Shown here piece by piece: positions 35,169 through 47,099 of a DNA stretch of 64,000 nucleotides. The stretch's first letter is position 1. Every line of letters begins with the position of its first letter. The translations under genes and the position numbers were made by a program. Source of the stretch: Oikopleura dioica. Lineage: Eukaryota; Chordata; Appendicularia; Copelata; Oikopleuridae. The notes under the pieces are model-generated. The model did no database searches. It was given only the letters and a program-made list of their open reading frames with translations, and had not been told where the DNA came from. The DNA lies in the NCBI GenBank assembly GCA_907165135.1, contig OU015566.1, forward strand, positions 13,128,157-13,192,156. The letters are read 5' to 3'.

Positions 35169-36117
35169 TTAAGTTAGTTCTGCAAAGAGCATGCTTTTTT
35201 TGAGTCAATTTCCAAATTCCCCCTCCCTGGGATGGCTCCATAATCAGCCGTGTCAAAATGTTTACCAAGGTCGTTATGCAGGCATAATTTTTAACATGAT
35301 CTGTATATGAACTTTTTAGCAGGGCGGTGACGCTTCATCCCTTTTTTGAATCGATTTTCGTTCTTATCTAGTTTCTCCTAGTTTTGACCTGTTCTAGGAG
35401 GCTCTTGAGAGCGCTGAGAGGAGAACTTGGAGGGATTAACTTTATCATTGTTCCGAGAGGTCTTGTTAAACTGCTGCATTGTCAAGTTTATTAAAATAGC
35501 GAGCAATCTGGAAAATTCGAAGACACAAGAAGTGGAGAGGAGGACGTGCTAAAAACGCGGCAAAAGAGAAAGCTCAGACTTGACCTTCGCCGCCCAAATT
35601 ATACGTCCTTTGAAAATAAAGCTGATGAGTTCGTGTGCCCAAGGGACGCTGGGTGACGAGGAGCAAGGTGTTTCTCTCTTTTACGAAATCACGCCTCGCT
35701 AAAGTTCAAGGTTGAATTTATTGGCGATGAATACGTAATTGACTGGCGATTCGACAACTCTGAATAATAAGAGTTGAATGTTACATATATTCTCAAGAAT
35801 ACTGTATTCTGAAAACAGTAAGTAAGTTGACATCTGTTTAAGTGTAAATTCTGCTGGGAAGTCAAACAACAATGAACGATATTAAATCTGATTTACGCAC
35901 TTCGCCCCGCGTAAATCCACTAATCCAGTCCGATAGTTCGGAATTTGAACTTTTCAAGCTGCCCATAAAACGCTCCGTTGTCATCCTTCGGATCACTGTT
36001 TCTTCTTTCTTTCGCAATAACATTCCAAAAACGAGGCGTATTTTCGACTTCCGCATCGTAGATTTTGATTACGCAACGTAAAAATTATTACGTATTCTCC
36101 GATCTCATTCAAATTGT

Positions 36118-36155
36118 CATGTTTTATGACAATATGCAGCGGCGCATAAAACATG
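36118..36155. repeat. Perfect-stem hairpin CATGTTTTATG
   Basis: CATGTTTTATG and CATAAAACATG face each other around a loop of about 16 nt. It could be a tiny element remnant or an RNA hairpin; the sequence does not decide. Confidence 0.5.
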
Positions 36156-36484
36156 TCAATATTTGCCACCTGAGTCTTTTTCGGTTTACTTTTTTTGTCA
36201 ATTTTCGAATCAAAACGTGACTCACAGTTACAAGTAGTCAGAAATCAAAAAATTTCCGGCGCTATATAAACAATTTTGTGCGTGAATCGGCGAATAAAGG
36301 CCATCGATCAAAAGATGACGGAATTCTCAATTTGTCGACGGAATCGGTCGAGATTCTCAATCCTCTTTCCTCGAGGAAATAAACACGTGATTTCGTTGAA
36401 AACAGCATGAGTCGTAGGGTCAACTGAGACCCAGTGTCCGAGTGAGGATTGACTCACCAAAGAAGAATCCATTCGTCAATTTTC

Positions 36485-36640
36485 TTAAGGGTATCTCAAG
36501 GTTTATACAGAAAATAGTGATGCTTAGGGTCAAGACTCTGAACTTGTGGCATCGTTGACTTGAAAAACAAGGGTGTCACTTTGATATTTTCGTCAGAAAA
36601 TCAAGCTTGAAAATCAGGTTATCCATGGCTACCCCCTTAA
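36485..36640. mobile_element. Possible TTAA-flanked small element
   Basis: TTAAGGGTATC on the left and GGCTACCCCCTTAA on the right enclose 148 bp. The termini are only short inverted matches (GGGTA / GGGGGTA), so this is a weaker member of the TTAA set in the window. Confidence 0.35.
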
Positions 36641-37143
36641 AAATATACTATAAGTCGTTCTAGCAAATTCTAGTGCTTGGTCGTTGCCGTTAAACTTTCC
36701 CGTCTTCGCGAACTTTCCGTCATTTGCCAGGTATTCTTTTTCTAATTCGGATTGCTTTTTATTCATGGCTTTATTTGAAATGGCGCGTAACTTCTGACGA
36801 GGCCCCGTTTTAGATCGACGTCAGTGGCCATAATCGTTTATGAATTGTTCATTTGCGCAGTAGTAAATCCGCGCGGAAAACGTGAATGAATGAAAAATTA
36901 TTCTCATTAGATCAAATTTGCTTTTCCGTTCACAATGTTTCCTTCTCCTTGCTTTGGAACGTCCCTCACGTGCTTTCGCAACAATGACTGTTGCCAGCGA
37001 GTTACCCTCGTTCTTCCCTACTTTTTATGCAGCGATTAATAATTCAGAAACTGTACGAAAAATGATGCTTTCTCAATCATTGAATAAGTCATGACTAGGG
37101 GTTAGCAAAGAGGTTTTCGTAACCTCAGTGAATAAATGATAAA

Positions 37144-37166
37144 AACCCTAACCCTAACCCTAACTT
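37144..37166 (+). repeat. Interstitial telomere-like (CCCTAA)n tract
   Basis: About three and a half CCCTAA units lie 30 bp before an inverted 9-bp satellite. TTAGGG is the usual metazoan telomere unit. A degenerate relative (CTAGGGTTTGGGCTAGGGTT) is at about 37960-37980. Confidence 0.8.
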
Positions 37167-37194
37167 TAGTCGCTAAAAACTAGCAGTGCCGAAA

Positions 37195-37372
37195 ATGTCT
37201 CGAATGTCACGAATGTCACGAATGTCACGAAAACACATTCGAAAACATATTCGTGACATTCGTGACATTCGTGACTTTCGTGACATTCGTGATTTTCGTG
37301 ACTTTCGTGACTTTCGTGACATTTGTGACTTTCGTGACATTCGTGACTTTCGTGACACTCGTGACATTTTCA
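37195..37372. repeat. Inverted 9-bp satellite (TTCGTGACA)n
   Basis: Three to four CGAATGTCA units on the left reverse into about 14 TTCGTGACA/TTCGTGACT units on the right around CGAAAACACATTCGAAAAC. All three frames stay open across it on both strands, giving Asp-Ile-Arg or Met-Ser-Arg repeats that are not evidence of a gene. Confidence 0.9.
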
Positions 37373-38056
37373 GTACTGACCCTTACAACTGATAATTCCC
37401 ATGTTTATTACGAAAAAAAAATCGATGAAGCTTGTATCTTGAGACGATTGTTTTGCTGTCGTGGAAGTTTGATTAAATCTGGACAAGAGTTTCTTTGTTG
37501 ATCACGTGCTTTTTTAACTTTCGCCTTCCGCGAGCATTCCAACGAGTGACATTTATCAAATATGGTCGGAAACGGGCGAACAAAATATCATTTCTGCGAT
37601 TCTGCTACTTTCAACTTTTGAGGAAGGGCGATGAGAGGATTAAGGATGCTGACTTCTAAGCTGATAGTCTACCGTTGAAAGAAGGAGCAATATATTTCCT
37701 CCTTTATTTTAATTAGCTCCTTTGGGATTTATTCAAAGCGACAAAATATGTTGTTGGCTAGCGAGCCAAGACGCGTGTTTGGCAGCTCAACAATTTGCTT
37801 TATCCTTTTATAAGTCTTAATTGGAGCTAATTTATCAAATAAATATCAACTCACGTCAACGCCACAGAATTCCTTGGAGCTGGCGACGAGTCCACGAGTC
37901 AAAGAACTTTGGAAACAAGTCCCAAAAGTTCACTTTCAGATCACTTTCTACTTTGAAACTAGGGTTTGGGCTAGGGTTGATTTTCAAAAAACTGCGTGAG
38001 CGGGTTGAACTTGGGTAACACATGCTGGAAGGTAGAGTATGAACTAGGGTACCCCC

Positions 38057-39550
38057 CAGGGCTGGTAAATTAGCGCACTATTTTCTCTCGAAGAGAAAAA
38101 AATTAGCGCACTAATTTTTTTTTCGAGTCATTTTTGCGTCTTTCGCGACTTTAGTGCGCGAAAATGACACTAATTTTTCCCCTCGGAAATTTTCGCGTCT
38201 TTTCGAGAGCTGATCAGCGCTAAAGACGCGAAAAAAGATGCTCTTTTTCATCATCCAATGGGCTCTTCCCGGATGATTGTTTCATGGAAGACGATTTTGA
38301 TCAGGGAAGAATTTCTTCAAACTGAAACTATATGACACAATTTAATTAAAAAAATCGTTTTCAATCCACCAGCAAACTAAGTCAGCAAAGGTTATCGATC
38401 ATCCTCTTTCACCTGAGCGTTTTAGTTCTTTGAAACAAGTACTTTTCAGTTTTGCGAAAAAATATATTTCTAGTGTCCTAATTTAGTAACAAAAAGTTGA
38501 AAAGAATAAAAGTCATCTTTTGTTGGAAATTCTTTTTGTCGAGTATTTAAATGATGAGCTAAGATAAGCTTTGCTAGGGAGGTATTCTCCCTATTTTTTT
38601 ATCGCAGGGCCATCCGCAGCTGGATCTTCCTGCTTTTGTTCATTTTTTGCCTTTCTTCTTCTTGTCATCGCCCGACAACTTTTCATCGCTGTCCTCAACA
38701 GTCTGAAGCTGGAGCAGCCTTGACTGATACGTACTTTCTCGGTCTAAGAGCTCTTCTCAGTATCTTTATACAATTCTTTATTCACAGAATCATATTTATT
38801 TGATAATTTAGAAGGGAGGTCTCCTCCCAAATTCACGCTTACTTGATAACTGCTAATGAAGAACTCCTCCCAATTTTTTTTAGTTTTCTAGGATATAGCA
38901 TTGTTAATTTTTAGAGTAAAATATATCGGGAGTAAATCTGCTTTCTGAGTTATAAAGTAAGCATGAACTTGGGAGAGCATCTCCCTTCTGAGTTGTGAAA
39001 TAAATATGATTTTGTTAATTATGAATTATATAAACAATTCGCACAAGGCTGCTCCTAAATTAGGGAGAAGACCTCCCTCAGAAAGCTAATCTTAGGCTAA
39101 GAGTCTAAGCTTATCATTCAAATCCAGCACAGAAAGAGTTGCAAGCAAAAATTGAATTTTATTTTTCCCTATATAAAATAGGCTATATACTATAGCCTAT
39201 ATTTGTTACTTTATATTTATAAAGAAAATTCACAAATGGATTGATAAAGTCTTTTTTGACTTTATATTAAAATTCACGCCCTCGATTACCCAATCCACTT
39301 TATTGAAGCCAATCTTTTTGAAATTCTAATATCGACGAAGTTTGAAATTCTCAAACTTACGTATTCTTCAGAATTAAAGAGCCCGCGCTCATTGGCGGGC
39401 CAATCAGCAGCCCTTATTTTCGACAGGTTTCGAGACACACGCGAAAGACACGCGAAAGTCGCTAAAAGACTCGACAAAATAAATTCGCGCACTAATTTTA
39501 GCGCACTAAAAATTTTCGACAGATTTTAGGACGCGAATTTACCAGCCCTG
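38057..39550. mobile_element. 1.5-kb hAT-like nonautonomous element
   Basis: Flanked by a perfect 8-bp duplication GTACCCCC (38049-38056 and 39551-39558). The termini are CAGGGCTGGTAAATT and its complement; subterminal blocks rich in TTAGCGCACTAA and AGTCGC/GCGACT follow on both sides. CAGGG ends and 8-bp duplications are typical of hAT. Inside are several palindromes of the type GGGAGGTATTCTCCC (38579, 38813, 38969, 39060 areas) and a TATAGCC palindrome at about 39180-39205. No transposase frame is found. Confidence 0.9.
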
Positions 39551-39569
39551 GTACCCCCTATATTAGACG

Positions 39570-41430
39570 TAGCGTAGGAGTAGGGTAAGATAGGTTTAAT
39601 TGTGTTTGATTGGCTAACTCAAGAAATACTGACTTCTGATTGGTTTAGGGAACTATAACCTCACTTCCCATATACTTTCAAAAAATGTACCCTATCCAAC
39701 TACTCGGGGAAAACAGAGCTGAATTCGAAAATTTTTCGTATGGCCTGATGATTCCTATGGAGGTCGTCTGTAGGAAGATATTTTCATACTGACTCATGAG
39801 AAATTTCATCTGAACGCACTGCATCTGAGATGTGTGCCCTTCATGTGAGATTCATGTAATAATTCAAGAATCTGAAAATTTTATCCAAAAGCGCTTATTT
39901 GGATATTATTTGAGTTGGCATAACATGTGCATTACGTCTTTTTTCTACGTCAAATTATTCGTTTTCTGTTGACTTTAGAAAGTTCAAGCTCCCAGTCAGG
40001 AATATTCAAATATTTGCTGGGCGCTGTAGTAACAATTCAAAAATGAACTCTGGTGGTTATTCCGCGTCGCTTAGGGACGTGAAGAGAATGGAAATTAAGG
40101 GCGTTGCCATAGAAAACAAACGCCTCGTACACTCACTTCTGAACATTCTCTTATGCAATGACGTATGGTTACATATAGGATGAACTCGAAATTCCAGAGT
40201 CCGGAGGAACAAGCAACCTTTGAAATAATCACACTAACTCTAAGTGAACTTTTGGAGGAAATCTGTTGTCTAATGCCACCCAGGCAAATGTGGATAAACA
40301 TTTGAGCTTTTTGGCATTTTTTGGAAAGGTTCGCGCGTAATTTTTCAAATATTTTTTTGCCAAGAAAAACGCAAGGAGAAGGGACTTTTGTCTTTTGACG
40401 ACTTAAATAAGTATATACCAAAAGTTCTCGACTTACGTTTTTAAAGAAAGTCTATCCTAATCCCGTGAGATCGAGTTTGTGGCGAGAATTGGGCCTTATC
40501 AGGGCCAGACGCGGCTAGTAGGCTCATTCCTATCTCAGACTAGACACTCAGGCTCTCCCGCTTCTCATTGCAATTGACAGTAATCACGACAGTCATCAGG
40601 TACACTGTTTTCCCAGGAGCCTTTTAATCAACTCTGTATCACGAGGCGAGCACTCTGTTCGAGAGGATCAGCGCGAAAAGGGATGATTGTAATGATCAGA
40701 AGAATCACAGTCTGACGATTGCTCAATTCTTGAACTGGATTACTGTAACTCATGTCGAGTGAGAAGCTTCCTGGTATAGGAAAAAAGCTTCTGATAGTAA
40801 ATTGTTGTTGTCCTCAAAAATCCTCCTCCAACAGAACAAAAGAGGCGAGAATAGTGAATGGATATATAATTTGTTTGTAGCACATTGGAGCCAAGTCAAG
40901 TGGGAAAGAATGAGAAAGAAAACTTCTGAAGAGGACCCTTGACAGTTCACTTTTGTAAGAAAGGCCGGCAAAGGCGGCATTGTTGGGCCCAGGCGAACAA
41001 AAAATATAATCACGTCCAAATTCCATCGCCAGGAAGAATTCAATGGCGATAATGGTACAGGAACTGCTGCTTGTTTGAACTCAGAAAGCCTTTATTATCA
41101 ACCATTATTATTTAAAAAGAATTGCCTTTTTGATCTTTTCTTTCCTATTGTCAGAAGAAAACTGCCCTTGAAATGCTCTGACGAGTTGGAATTCTAAATC
41201 TCCTCCACCGGGGTTCAAACGCTAATCCACCGCCCAGTGGAATAGCACAAAATCGCAGTTCCCTAAGCACGTGACACAGCTTGAGCTGAACTTTATTCTC
41301 CTCGCGTAGAAATCGAATATTTATCTTCTTCCATATGCCTCCAGCACACTTTTTCCTTAGCCATATATACACTAATCAAAGCATAAAGTTCCGTAATTAC
41401 GAATCATAATTTATAGTTTCCAAGCAGTAA
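39570..41430. other. Intergenic, nothing firmly assigned
   Basis: Open frames at 40095-40421 and 40750-41043 (minus) have poor protein composition and no splice partners. No transposon ends were found. Confidence 0.4.
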
Positions 41431-41440
41431 AACAGGGTAA

Positions 41441-41695
41441 TTAAAGTTGACACTCATTAATGATAAATTCGCCTTTACACTCATCGGTCTGGTCCATGTA
41501 CCTTTTCTTAGCTTCCGAATTCTTTCGATAATGTGTCACGTGTCGATCTGACTTATACCGCTGCTCGGGAGATAATATTCTAGTGCCCTGGGATGAGTTG
41601 CCTGAAGGATCGCCCGTGACGCAAGCAGCTCCCTCCACCACCGCGCTGCTCAAAATCGGTGTAGTAGAAAACTTCGCGGGGTCACACTCCTTTTC
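41441..41695 (-). CDS. Candidate terminal exon of an unidentified minus-strand gene
   Basis: The minus strand is open from an in-frame TGA at 41698 to TAA at 41441. Segments include SSAVVEGAACVTGDPSGN, RILSPEQRYKSDRHV and YMDQTDECKGEFIINECQL, with balanced charge and hydrophilic character. A possible preceding exon at about 41753-41805 (..GSDSLLPVRNKL) could join in frame through an intron of about 76 nt, but the acceptor has no pyrimidine tract. There is no ATG within the island, so it would be a 3' exon only. Family unknown. Confidence 0.3.
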   Translation of the reverse strand, partial: EKECDPAKFSTTPILSSAVVEGAACVTGDPSGNSSQGTRILSPEQRYKSDRHVTHYRKNSEAKKRYMDQTDECKGEFIINECQL

Positions 41696-41809
41696 TCAAG
41701 TTCTCAATTTCTAGTTTACGAACTAGTCCAAATATTCTTGACGTCAGATCTTCTTACCCGATTACCAGCTTATTCCTGACAGGGAGCAGCGAATCGGACC
41801 CAGGTGGGA

Positions 41810-44715
41810 TTTCGCTTTTTATTAGATTACGTGAATATACCGTGCTTTCATTCTATTTTTACGTTGTTGGGTTTAGAAAATAATGTTCGGGCACATGACA
41901 AGAGTTATTGGATTGATGATGGAGGATTAAGTTTTTGTTGAGTCATCAATTCTCTCTCTCGCCGAGTTCTTCGAGTCCTGTACATTCATGTGGTCGTAAC
42001 TTGAAGAAGATTGGTAACTCATAATTTATCATCATTAACATAATCGTCGCGAAAGTTCAGGCAGTGAGTGTGCGTTTAATTACTTATTGAGAAGAAGGTT
42101 GGCTTATATACCGAAAGCTTCTTCTGTAGAAAGTCACACGCGGACCACGTGACCACCCACAAACCCAAATAGCATGACCAGGATGGACGCTAAATACCCT
42201 GTCTCGCTTTTTTTAAGTCTACCAGTCACTTTCTCATGCTAATCTGTCAATCCCAACAAAGCACGGGTTTTCACTCTTACTTTTTTTTAGCAGAATATAG
42301 CCCTCCATTTTTACGACAAAGTGACGTCGGGGCTAATTCAGAGCTCATTCGCAGTGCTGATGACGGCGTCACCAACACGCAATAATCGTGCGTAAATTTA
42401 GCAATGAGCAAATGGCGTAATTTTGACGGGACGAAGATGGAATCTTTTGTTTGGCGTCATGTGACTTCAATTGGTCTTGCTTCTTGTCTACTGTAACTCT
42501 TCATAATTTACGAAACATAAATAATAAGGTAACCCCAACAATGATTTTCCTTCCAACCTAAGGCGACCTGAAGATTCTCATGAAATTTTAAGCTTTGAAA
42601 AAATTAACCTCCTTTGTGGTCTACATAAAGTAGCCAAAAAGGGTTACATTGCGTCGTTTTGCATCACCAACTGAAAATTTAATAGCAACAAGAGAGTAAA
42701 CGAATCTGGGGAGGAAAGAGTGGTGAATATTTGACGAGTACCACGTATGGTTTAATTTTTGATGAAGACCCGTGCGTTTCTAGAACGCGTTTTTGTGCAG
42801 CAGATCGAAAGGAAACATGCATCTCATTAGTACCGAGGCGTCAGCGGTACTTGTTTACTGGCACGCGTAGAATTAGAACTATCTGATAGAATATTCATAG
42901 ACTTTGAAATTAGAAGGTAAATACATGATAAAACAGAGACAAATTATGTGTGGGCGGCTAGTCGGCATCTGATTGGCCGGTAAGCTAAATTGAGGCTTCT
43001 GATTGGTCGAAAATTTTCACGCAAAATTTGTCGGGATTTTTGTCGGTTCCTGACACTTCCCCAAATTTTTTTGCTCAATAAATAATTGCTCCAATAATAA
43101 AACTGATAAGTTTGATCAGCATTTTCCACCTGATTTTGCAATGAAATCAAAGTTCACGGCAGTTTTGGGGCAGTTTGGAACAGCCAAAGTGCCGCCAGTC
43201 TGTTTTTACGAATAAAAAGCGAGATCTACTCGAAAAATAAACTCTTGCACCGTGGCAAGGTACGATACGATTTTCCACATGAAGAAACAACTACAAAACC
43301 GGGCTAGATTACGAGGAAGGATTCGTAGATTCTAATACTATTGGCGGTGAACTTTCTCATTGAAATGTAATGCCGGAGAAAAGCTGCCTAGATTTTCTCA
43401 GCATTTTAAACTTGAAAGAAGGCATTGAACAATTGGCGGTTTCGATCTGATTCTAGTTCGACTGCTCCTAAAAAAAGCAAATCTTCACATTCTTCTCATG
43501 ATTTTTAAAAAGTTCAAACTTCCCCCTTTTCTTCAACTTTTGATGACCTAAGCGCGTCTGTTAATGGACTTGTTGTGCTAATTAAGAAAACTACCATCCC
43601 CGCCAGACCCGTGAGAGACAAAAAAATAATTAGTCTTTTGCTCTTCTGTGTTTCTTTTGAAAAAGTGTTTTTATTTATTTGGAGAATCTAAACAACTCTT
43701 AGAATGATTATACAGTTCTCAGATTCTCAGGAAGAATCTCGTGTGAATTGGTGCTTATATTTATCATTGTTGGAATGTAGAGTGGACTTTTTAACATGTC
43801 TGGAAAACTAGAGCTCGAATTCTAGAGCACAGTCGGATTCCGAACAGAACTGTTTATTCAAACATGTCTCAGAGTTCAGTAAAAACTGATTATTTCACTG
43901 TCAATATGCTGCTCTTCCTCAGTGTGGAATGATTAATCCTTAAGGGTACTACCTTTGATTTCCCCAACTTTGGCCTTCAATAAATCTGAATCTGTGAATG
44001 CTTGAGCCTTTTCTCTGCTGGCCACAAGTAGATCTGTCCTAGATCTTAAATCTGTCAGAGCCGTTTTCAATTTGCTCAACAAAAAGTCGGCTAAATTTCA
44101 GCTCAAACTGGTCAACTATCGAAAAATATATATAAACATCTGGCTTCATCAAAAGTTCAAACTAATTCTCCCTCGTCATCGAATTGTGAATTCAACCTTG
44201 ATTGTAATAACATCCCCTTTTATTAACAGCATCACTCCGCGAGACACAAGCTATGAAAAGTTAATTGCGAAAATAGTAGTAGATAGCTATTGCAACAGGC
44301 TTGCATAAACATCTCTGCGCAGAAAAGAAATGACGTCAAATTGAAAGAAATCTGCCGTCCATCATCTTCTCGATGGCATCTTTCACGCGCCTCAGGGCGG
44401 ATCATTCCCAGGCGAACAGAATCCCCCGAGCCGATCAGTGTAACAATGCGATCCCGTATCATGTTGTAGTTTGTGAACTTAGAATGAATTTAAAGTGCCG
44501 CATTATTTCCAACATTCCGCTGGCGCGAAAAAAAATAAGGGGATACCTATCTTATCGGGCGTCTTCCTCTAGGAATTATTTTCCCTTCGACATTTTAATG
44601 GATCTTTGAGCCCGTAAAGAAGACTAATTTATTGCCCAAGGACTAGATAGAACGAGTTTAGGGCGAGGTAGAACGGGTTCAGGAGGTGCAAACTTTGGCC
44701 GTCTAATTTGCATAA
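41810..44715. other. Intergenic; one dispersed repeat
   Basis: Apart from the dispersed repeat at 42946-43070, no gene is supported. A GC-richer minus-strand island at 44373-44480 shows two overlapping coding-like frames (one reading LRRVKDAIEKMMDGR, one reading MIRDRIVTLIGSGDSVRLG) offset by one base; it could be a decayed exon. Confidence 0.4.
42946..43070 (+). repeat. Dispersed repeat, copy 1 (GTGGGCGGCT...TCGGTTCCTGAC)
   Basis: About 120 bp closely matches 48655-48775: GTGGGCGGCT, TGATTGGCCGGTAAGC, TTCTGATTGG and TTTGTCGGTTCCTGACA occur in the same order. Copy 1 lacks the long inverted arms that enclose copy 2, so it is a partial copy or an independent family member. Confidence 0.8.
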
Positions 44716-44717
44716 AA

Positions 44718-45040
44718 ATGTCACGCTATCAACGGGAAATAAAAAAGGGCCTGGCTCAAGCCCAGCTCAAACAACTCGACAAAATGAGCCCATGTCAGCC
44801 TGTATCGTAATCTCAAATAATGTGAATTGGGAAATTTCAAATTTGCCCCAGGTGGTTTTAAATGCTGCCTGGAGGGTGAGAGATGATATTTATTCTTCCC
44901 AGGGCCCAGTCAGAAATTCGCAACTGATGACTAGCCGATTATCCATCGCACGTCGGGAGCTCCCTGATTTCAAGGGTGGGAGCTTGCCTCGAGTTATTGC
45001 TATTTACAGTAAAATACAGACTGCAAGCATTCTAGTTTGA
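44718..45040 (+). CDS. Candidate small two-exon gene, product unknown
   Basis: ATG at 44718 opens a 28-codon exon (MSRYQREIKKGLAQAQLK..) ending CCT at 44801. A GTATCG...TTTGCCCCAG intron of 50 nt follows, then an in-frame exon from 44852 to TGA at 45040 (VVLNAAWRVRDDIY.., ..RLSIARRELPDFKGG..). The intron size matches the short-intron class seen elsewhere in the window, and the first exon is strongly basic and helical. Exon 2 has an alternative donor (GGAGG|GTGAGA) at about 44876, so the C-terminal part is uncertain. No family recognised. Confidence 0.33.
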
Positions 45041-45096
45041 CACTGTTGACCCCGCAGAACGGATCCTTACTCATTTTTTCCTAAAGTTGGCCTTAA

Positions 45097-45126
45097 GGGT
45101 GTCCACAACGATTTCTATTGACATCC
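45097..45126. mobile_element. 30-bp TTAA-flanked micro-palindrome
   Basis: TTAA at 45093-45096 and 45127-45130 flanks GGGTGTC...GACATCC. The termini match the larger TTAA/GGGTGTC element at 58991-59046. It is too short to be sure that it is mobile. Confidence 0.45.
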
Positions 45127-45139
45127 TTAATGCCCACCA

Positions 45140-46890
45140 CAAGTGGCTTTGGTCACAAGCCCGGGGGCAGAATACTGGCGCCAGCTGATTTCTACCAAAA
45201 CCGCGAACTCCGGATCTAACACTTGGAAATCGCCATAACAATAAAGTTATTCACACGGGCGAGGCTTTTCAGAAGTTCAAGAGGCGCCGGACCTGCCATC
45301 AGAAGCACCATCTTCTTATAAATGGCCTCAAGAAAACGCATTCCAGCACATTCTCAAGGACTCTAGAAGAATGAAGAAAATAAATACTGAAGATCAAAAA
45401 AGATTTTTTTTTAAACTTTGATTTCTTTTGAAGACGTCTTCTGTACCCACTTTGAAGTAGCTAATACACAACTTGAGACATTGAGTTTCATCAAGTGTTG
45501 TTTCAAAATTGACAATATCGACCTCCCACCGTCAGCATTTGACGTCACGTGAGTAGAAACGCAACAGCAAGGTGATGAATGCGGTCGATCAAAAAAGCTC
45601 TTCTTTGGGATTTTCTGGGTTTTAATTATAGAACAAGGGACACGAAAAAAGACGTCATCAGCGCATGACAGGGCAGGAGAAGTATTTGCAGATTCTCAAT
45701 ATTTGAGGATGGTCCATTATCAAACCCGTAAAACAATCGTTTTCGCAAGACTTCAAGGAGAACATAGGAAGCTTCTGGAAACCGTGACATGCTCTATATT
45801 TACTTTATTTCTTTGGCGTGAGTTTTATTTTTTACGCAATAGAAGATTTCATAAAAATTAATCTTTCAAGTGTGAAACTCATCGATCTTCTTCATACTCT
45901 GGTCATGAGTTTCCTTTCCTCATTGTTTTGGAAACATACCTCGAATGTAGGACACTCAAGGAGATCTGGTTGTTTTCACCGAACGGGACCGGAAGCCAAG
46001 TTCGATTGTGACAGTCTTCTGACAGTATCAAACTGTTATCACAGCTTCTGATGCCGCATAAGTTATGTAACCCTTGGCTGCAAAATATTTTGCAAAATTT
46101 TTGATCTCCTTGGTAATTTATTTGAAGGTCACGCTACTATTCATGACCCAGTAATTGAGAAAAGCAACAGTAGTTGTTGTTTGCTCAAGAAACTTTGAAA
46201 ACTCCAAATTGGATACTTAAGTGTTTCCTATTTCTACTCAAGTTGATGCTGTATTTGGCCGAAAGTTCGGATTGGAACAGGATTTTTAATTGGAGTATTT
46301 ATCGGATTTTGAACGCAAAAAAACTCAGCTTAATTTTTACGACGCGCCAATTACTTATTTTTTCCCCGAGAGTATCTTTTCCATCCTAGGAGCCCAAAAT
46401 CCTCCGCCAAAGTCCCCCTCTTATTCCGACCTTTTATTCAAACAGTCTTTAGACACGTGATCAAGTAAGAAAGTCAAAAGGTTAAAAATAGAGTTCTAGA
46501 GCTTGAAAAAGAATGATCAAAGAAAAAGTGAATTTCCCAGTGGTTGCAAGTGCCAAAAAGGGGATGACAAAAGTACTAAAATAGAAAAAGGACCCTTTGG
46601 TCAGGGATTGTTTGACATTTTGCTGTCAGGCGATCATCCGCGGCTCCATGGGATCTCAATTCATTTGAGCCATTAGTCGAAAGTTCACCGCGGGCGAACT
46701 TCCAGCTCTGCGCAAACCTTTGGACGCGTCCCACTTTCTCTTTTCGTTTTTGAAGGGGGCTTTCTCTCTTCGGACTTTTAGTCTTTTTTCATGTTTTAGA
46801 CTTTTTAGTCTTCATTTTTCCTTTGAAAAACATTACCAACAGGATCGAAGATGAAAATGAAGTGTATGATGAATGACTCATTCAGAATGA
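45140..46890. other. Intergenic, nothing assigned
   Basis: AT-rich, short frames only, no inverted-repeat element recognised. Confidence 0.4.
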
Positions 46891-46900
46891 GATCTTAAAT

Positions 46901-47085
46901 GAAAAGCCGCGTAGCGGCTTTTTTTGTCAAACAAAGCCGCGAAGCGGCTTCGCCTGAATTAAAAAAAGAGTGGAAGGGGAATTTTGCGAAGCCGCTTCGC
47001 GGCTTCGTTTTTTAAAAAGCCGCTTAGCGGCTTTTCATTTAAGAAAGTTCAGACCCTGACTCAGGTTTTCTGTATAGGATGCCGA
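46901..47085. repeat. Palindrome-rich element with AAGCCGCGWAGCGGCTT motifs, copy 1
   Basis: Four imperfectly repeated 17-22-bp palindromes AAGCCGCG(A/T)AGCGGCTT occur at 46904-46920, 46934-46950, 46985-47009 and 47016-47036; the first and last form an outer inverted repeat. The right border reads TTCAGACCCTGACTCAGGTTTTC, as in the copies at 61.2 and 62.0 kb. Confidence 0.85.
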
Positions 47086-47099
47086 GCCCAGGACCTCTG

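Noticed and set aside
37173-37501. Open frames coding Met-Ser-Arg, Asp-Ile-Arg and Thr-Phe-Val repeats
   Set aside because: Products of the 9-bp satellite; all frames are open on both strands.
41209-41222. tRNA-like B-box GGGGTTCAAAC
   Set aside because: No T-stem pairing, no A-box at proper distance and no acceptor stem, so neither a tRNA nor a clear tRNA-derived SINE.
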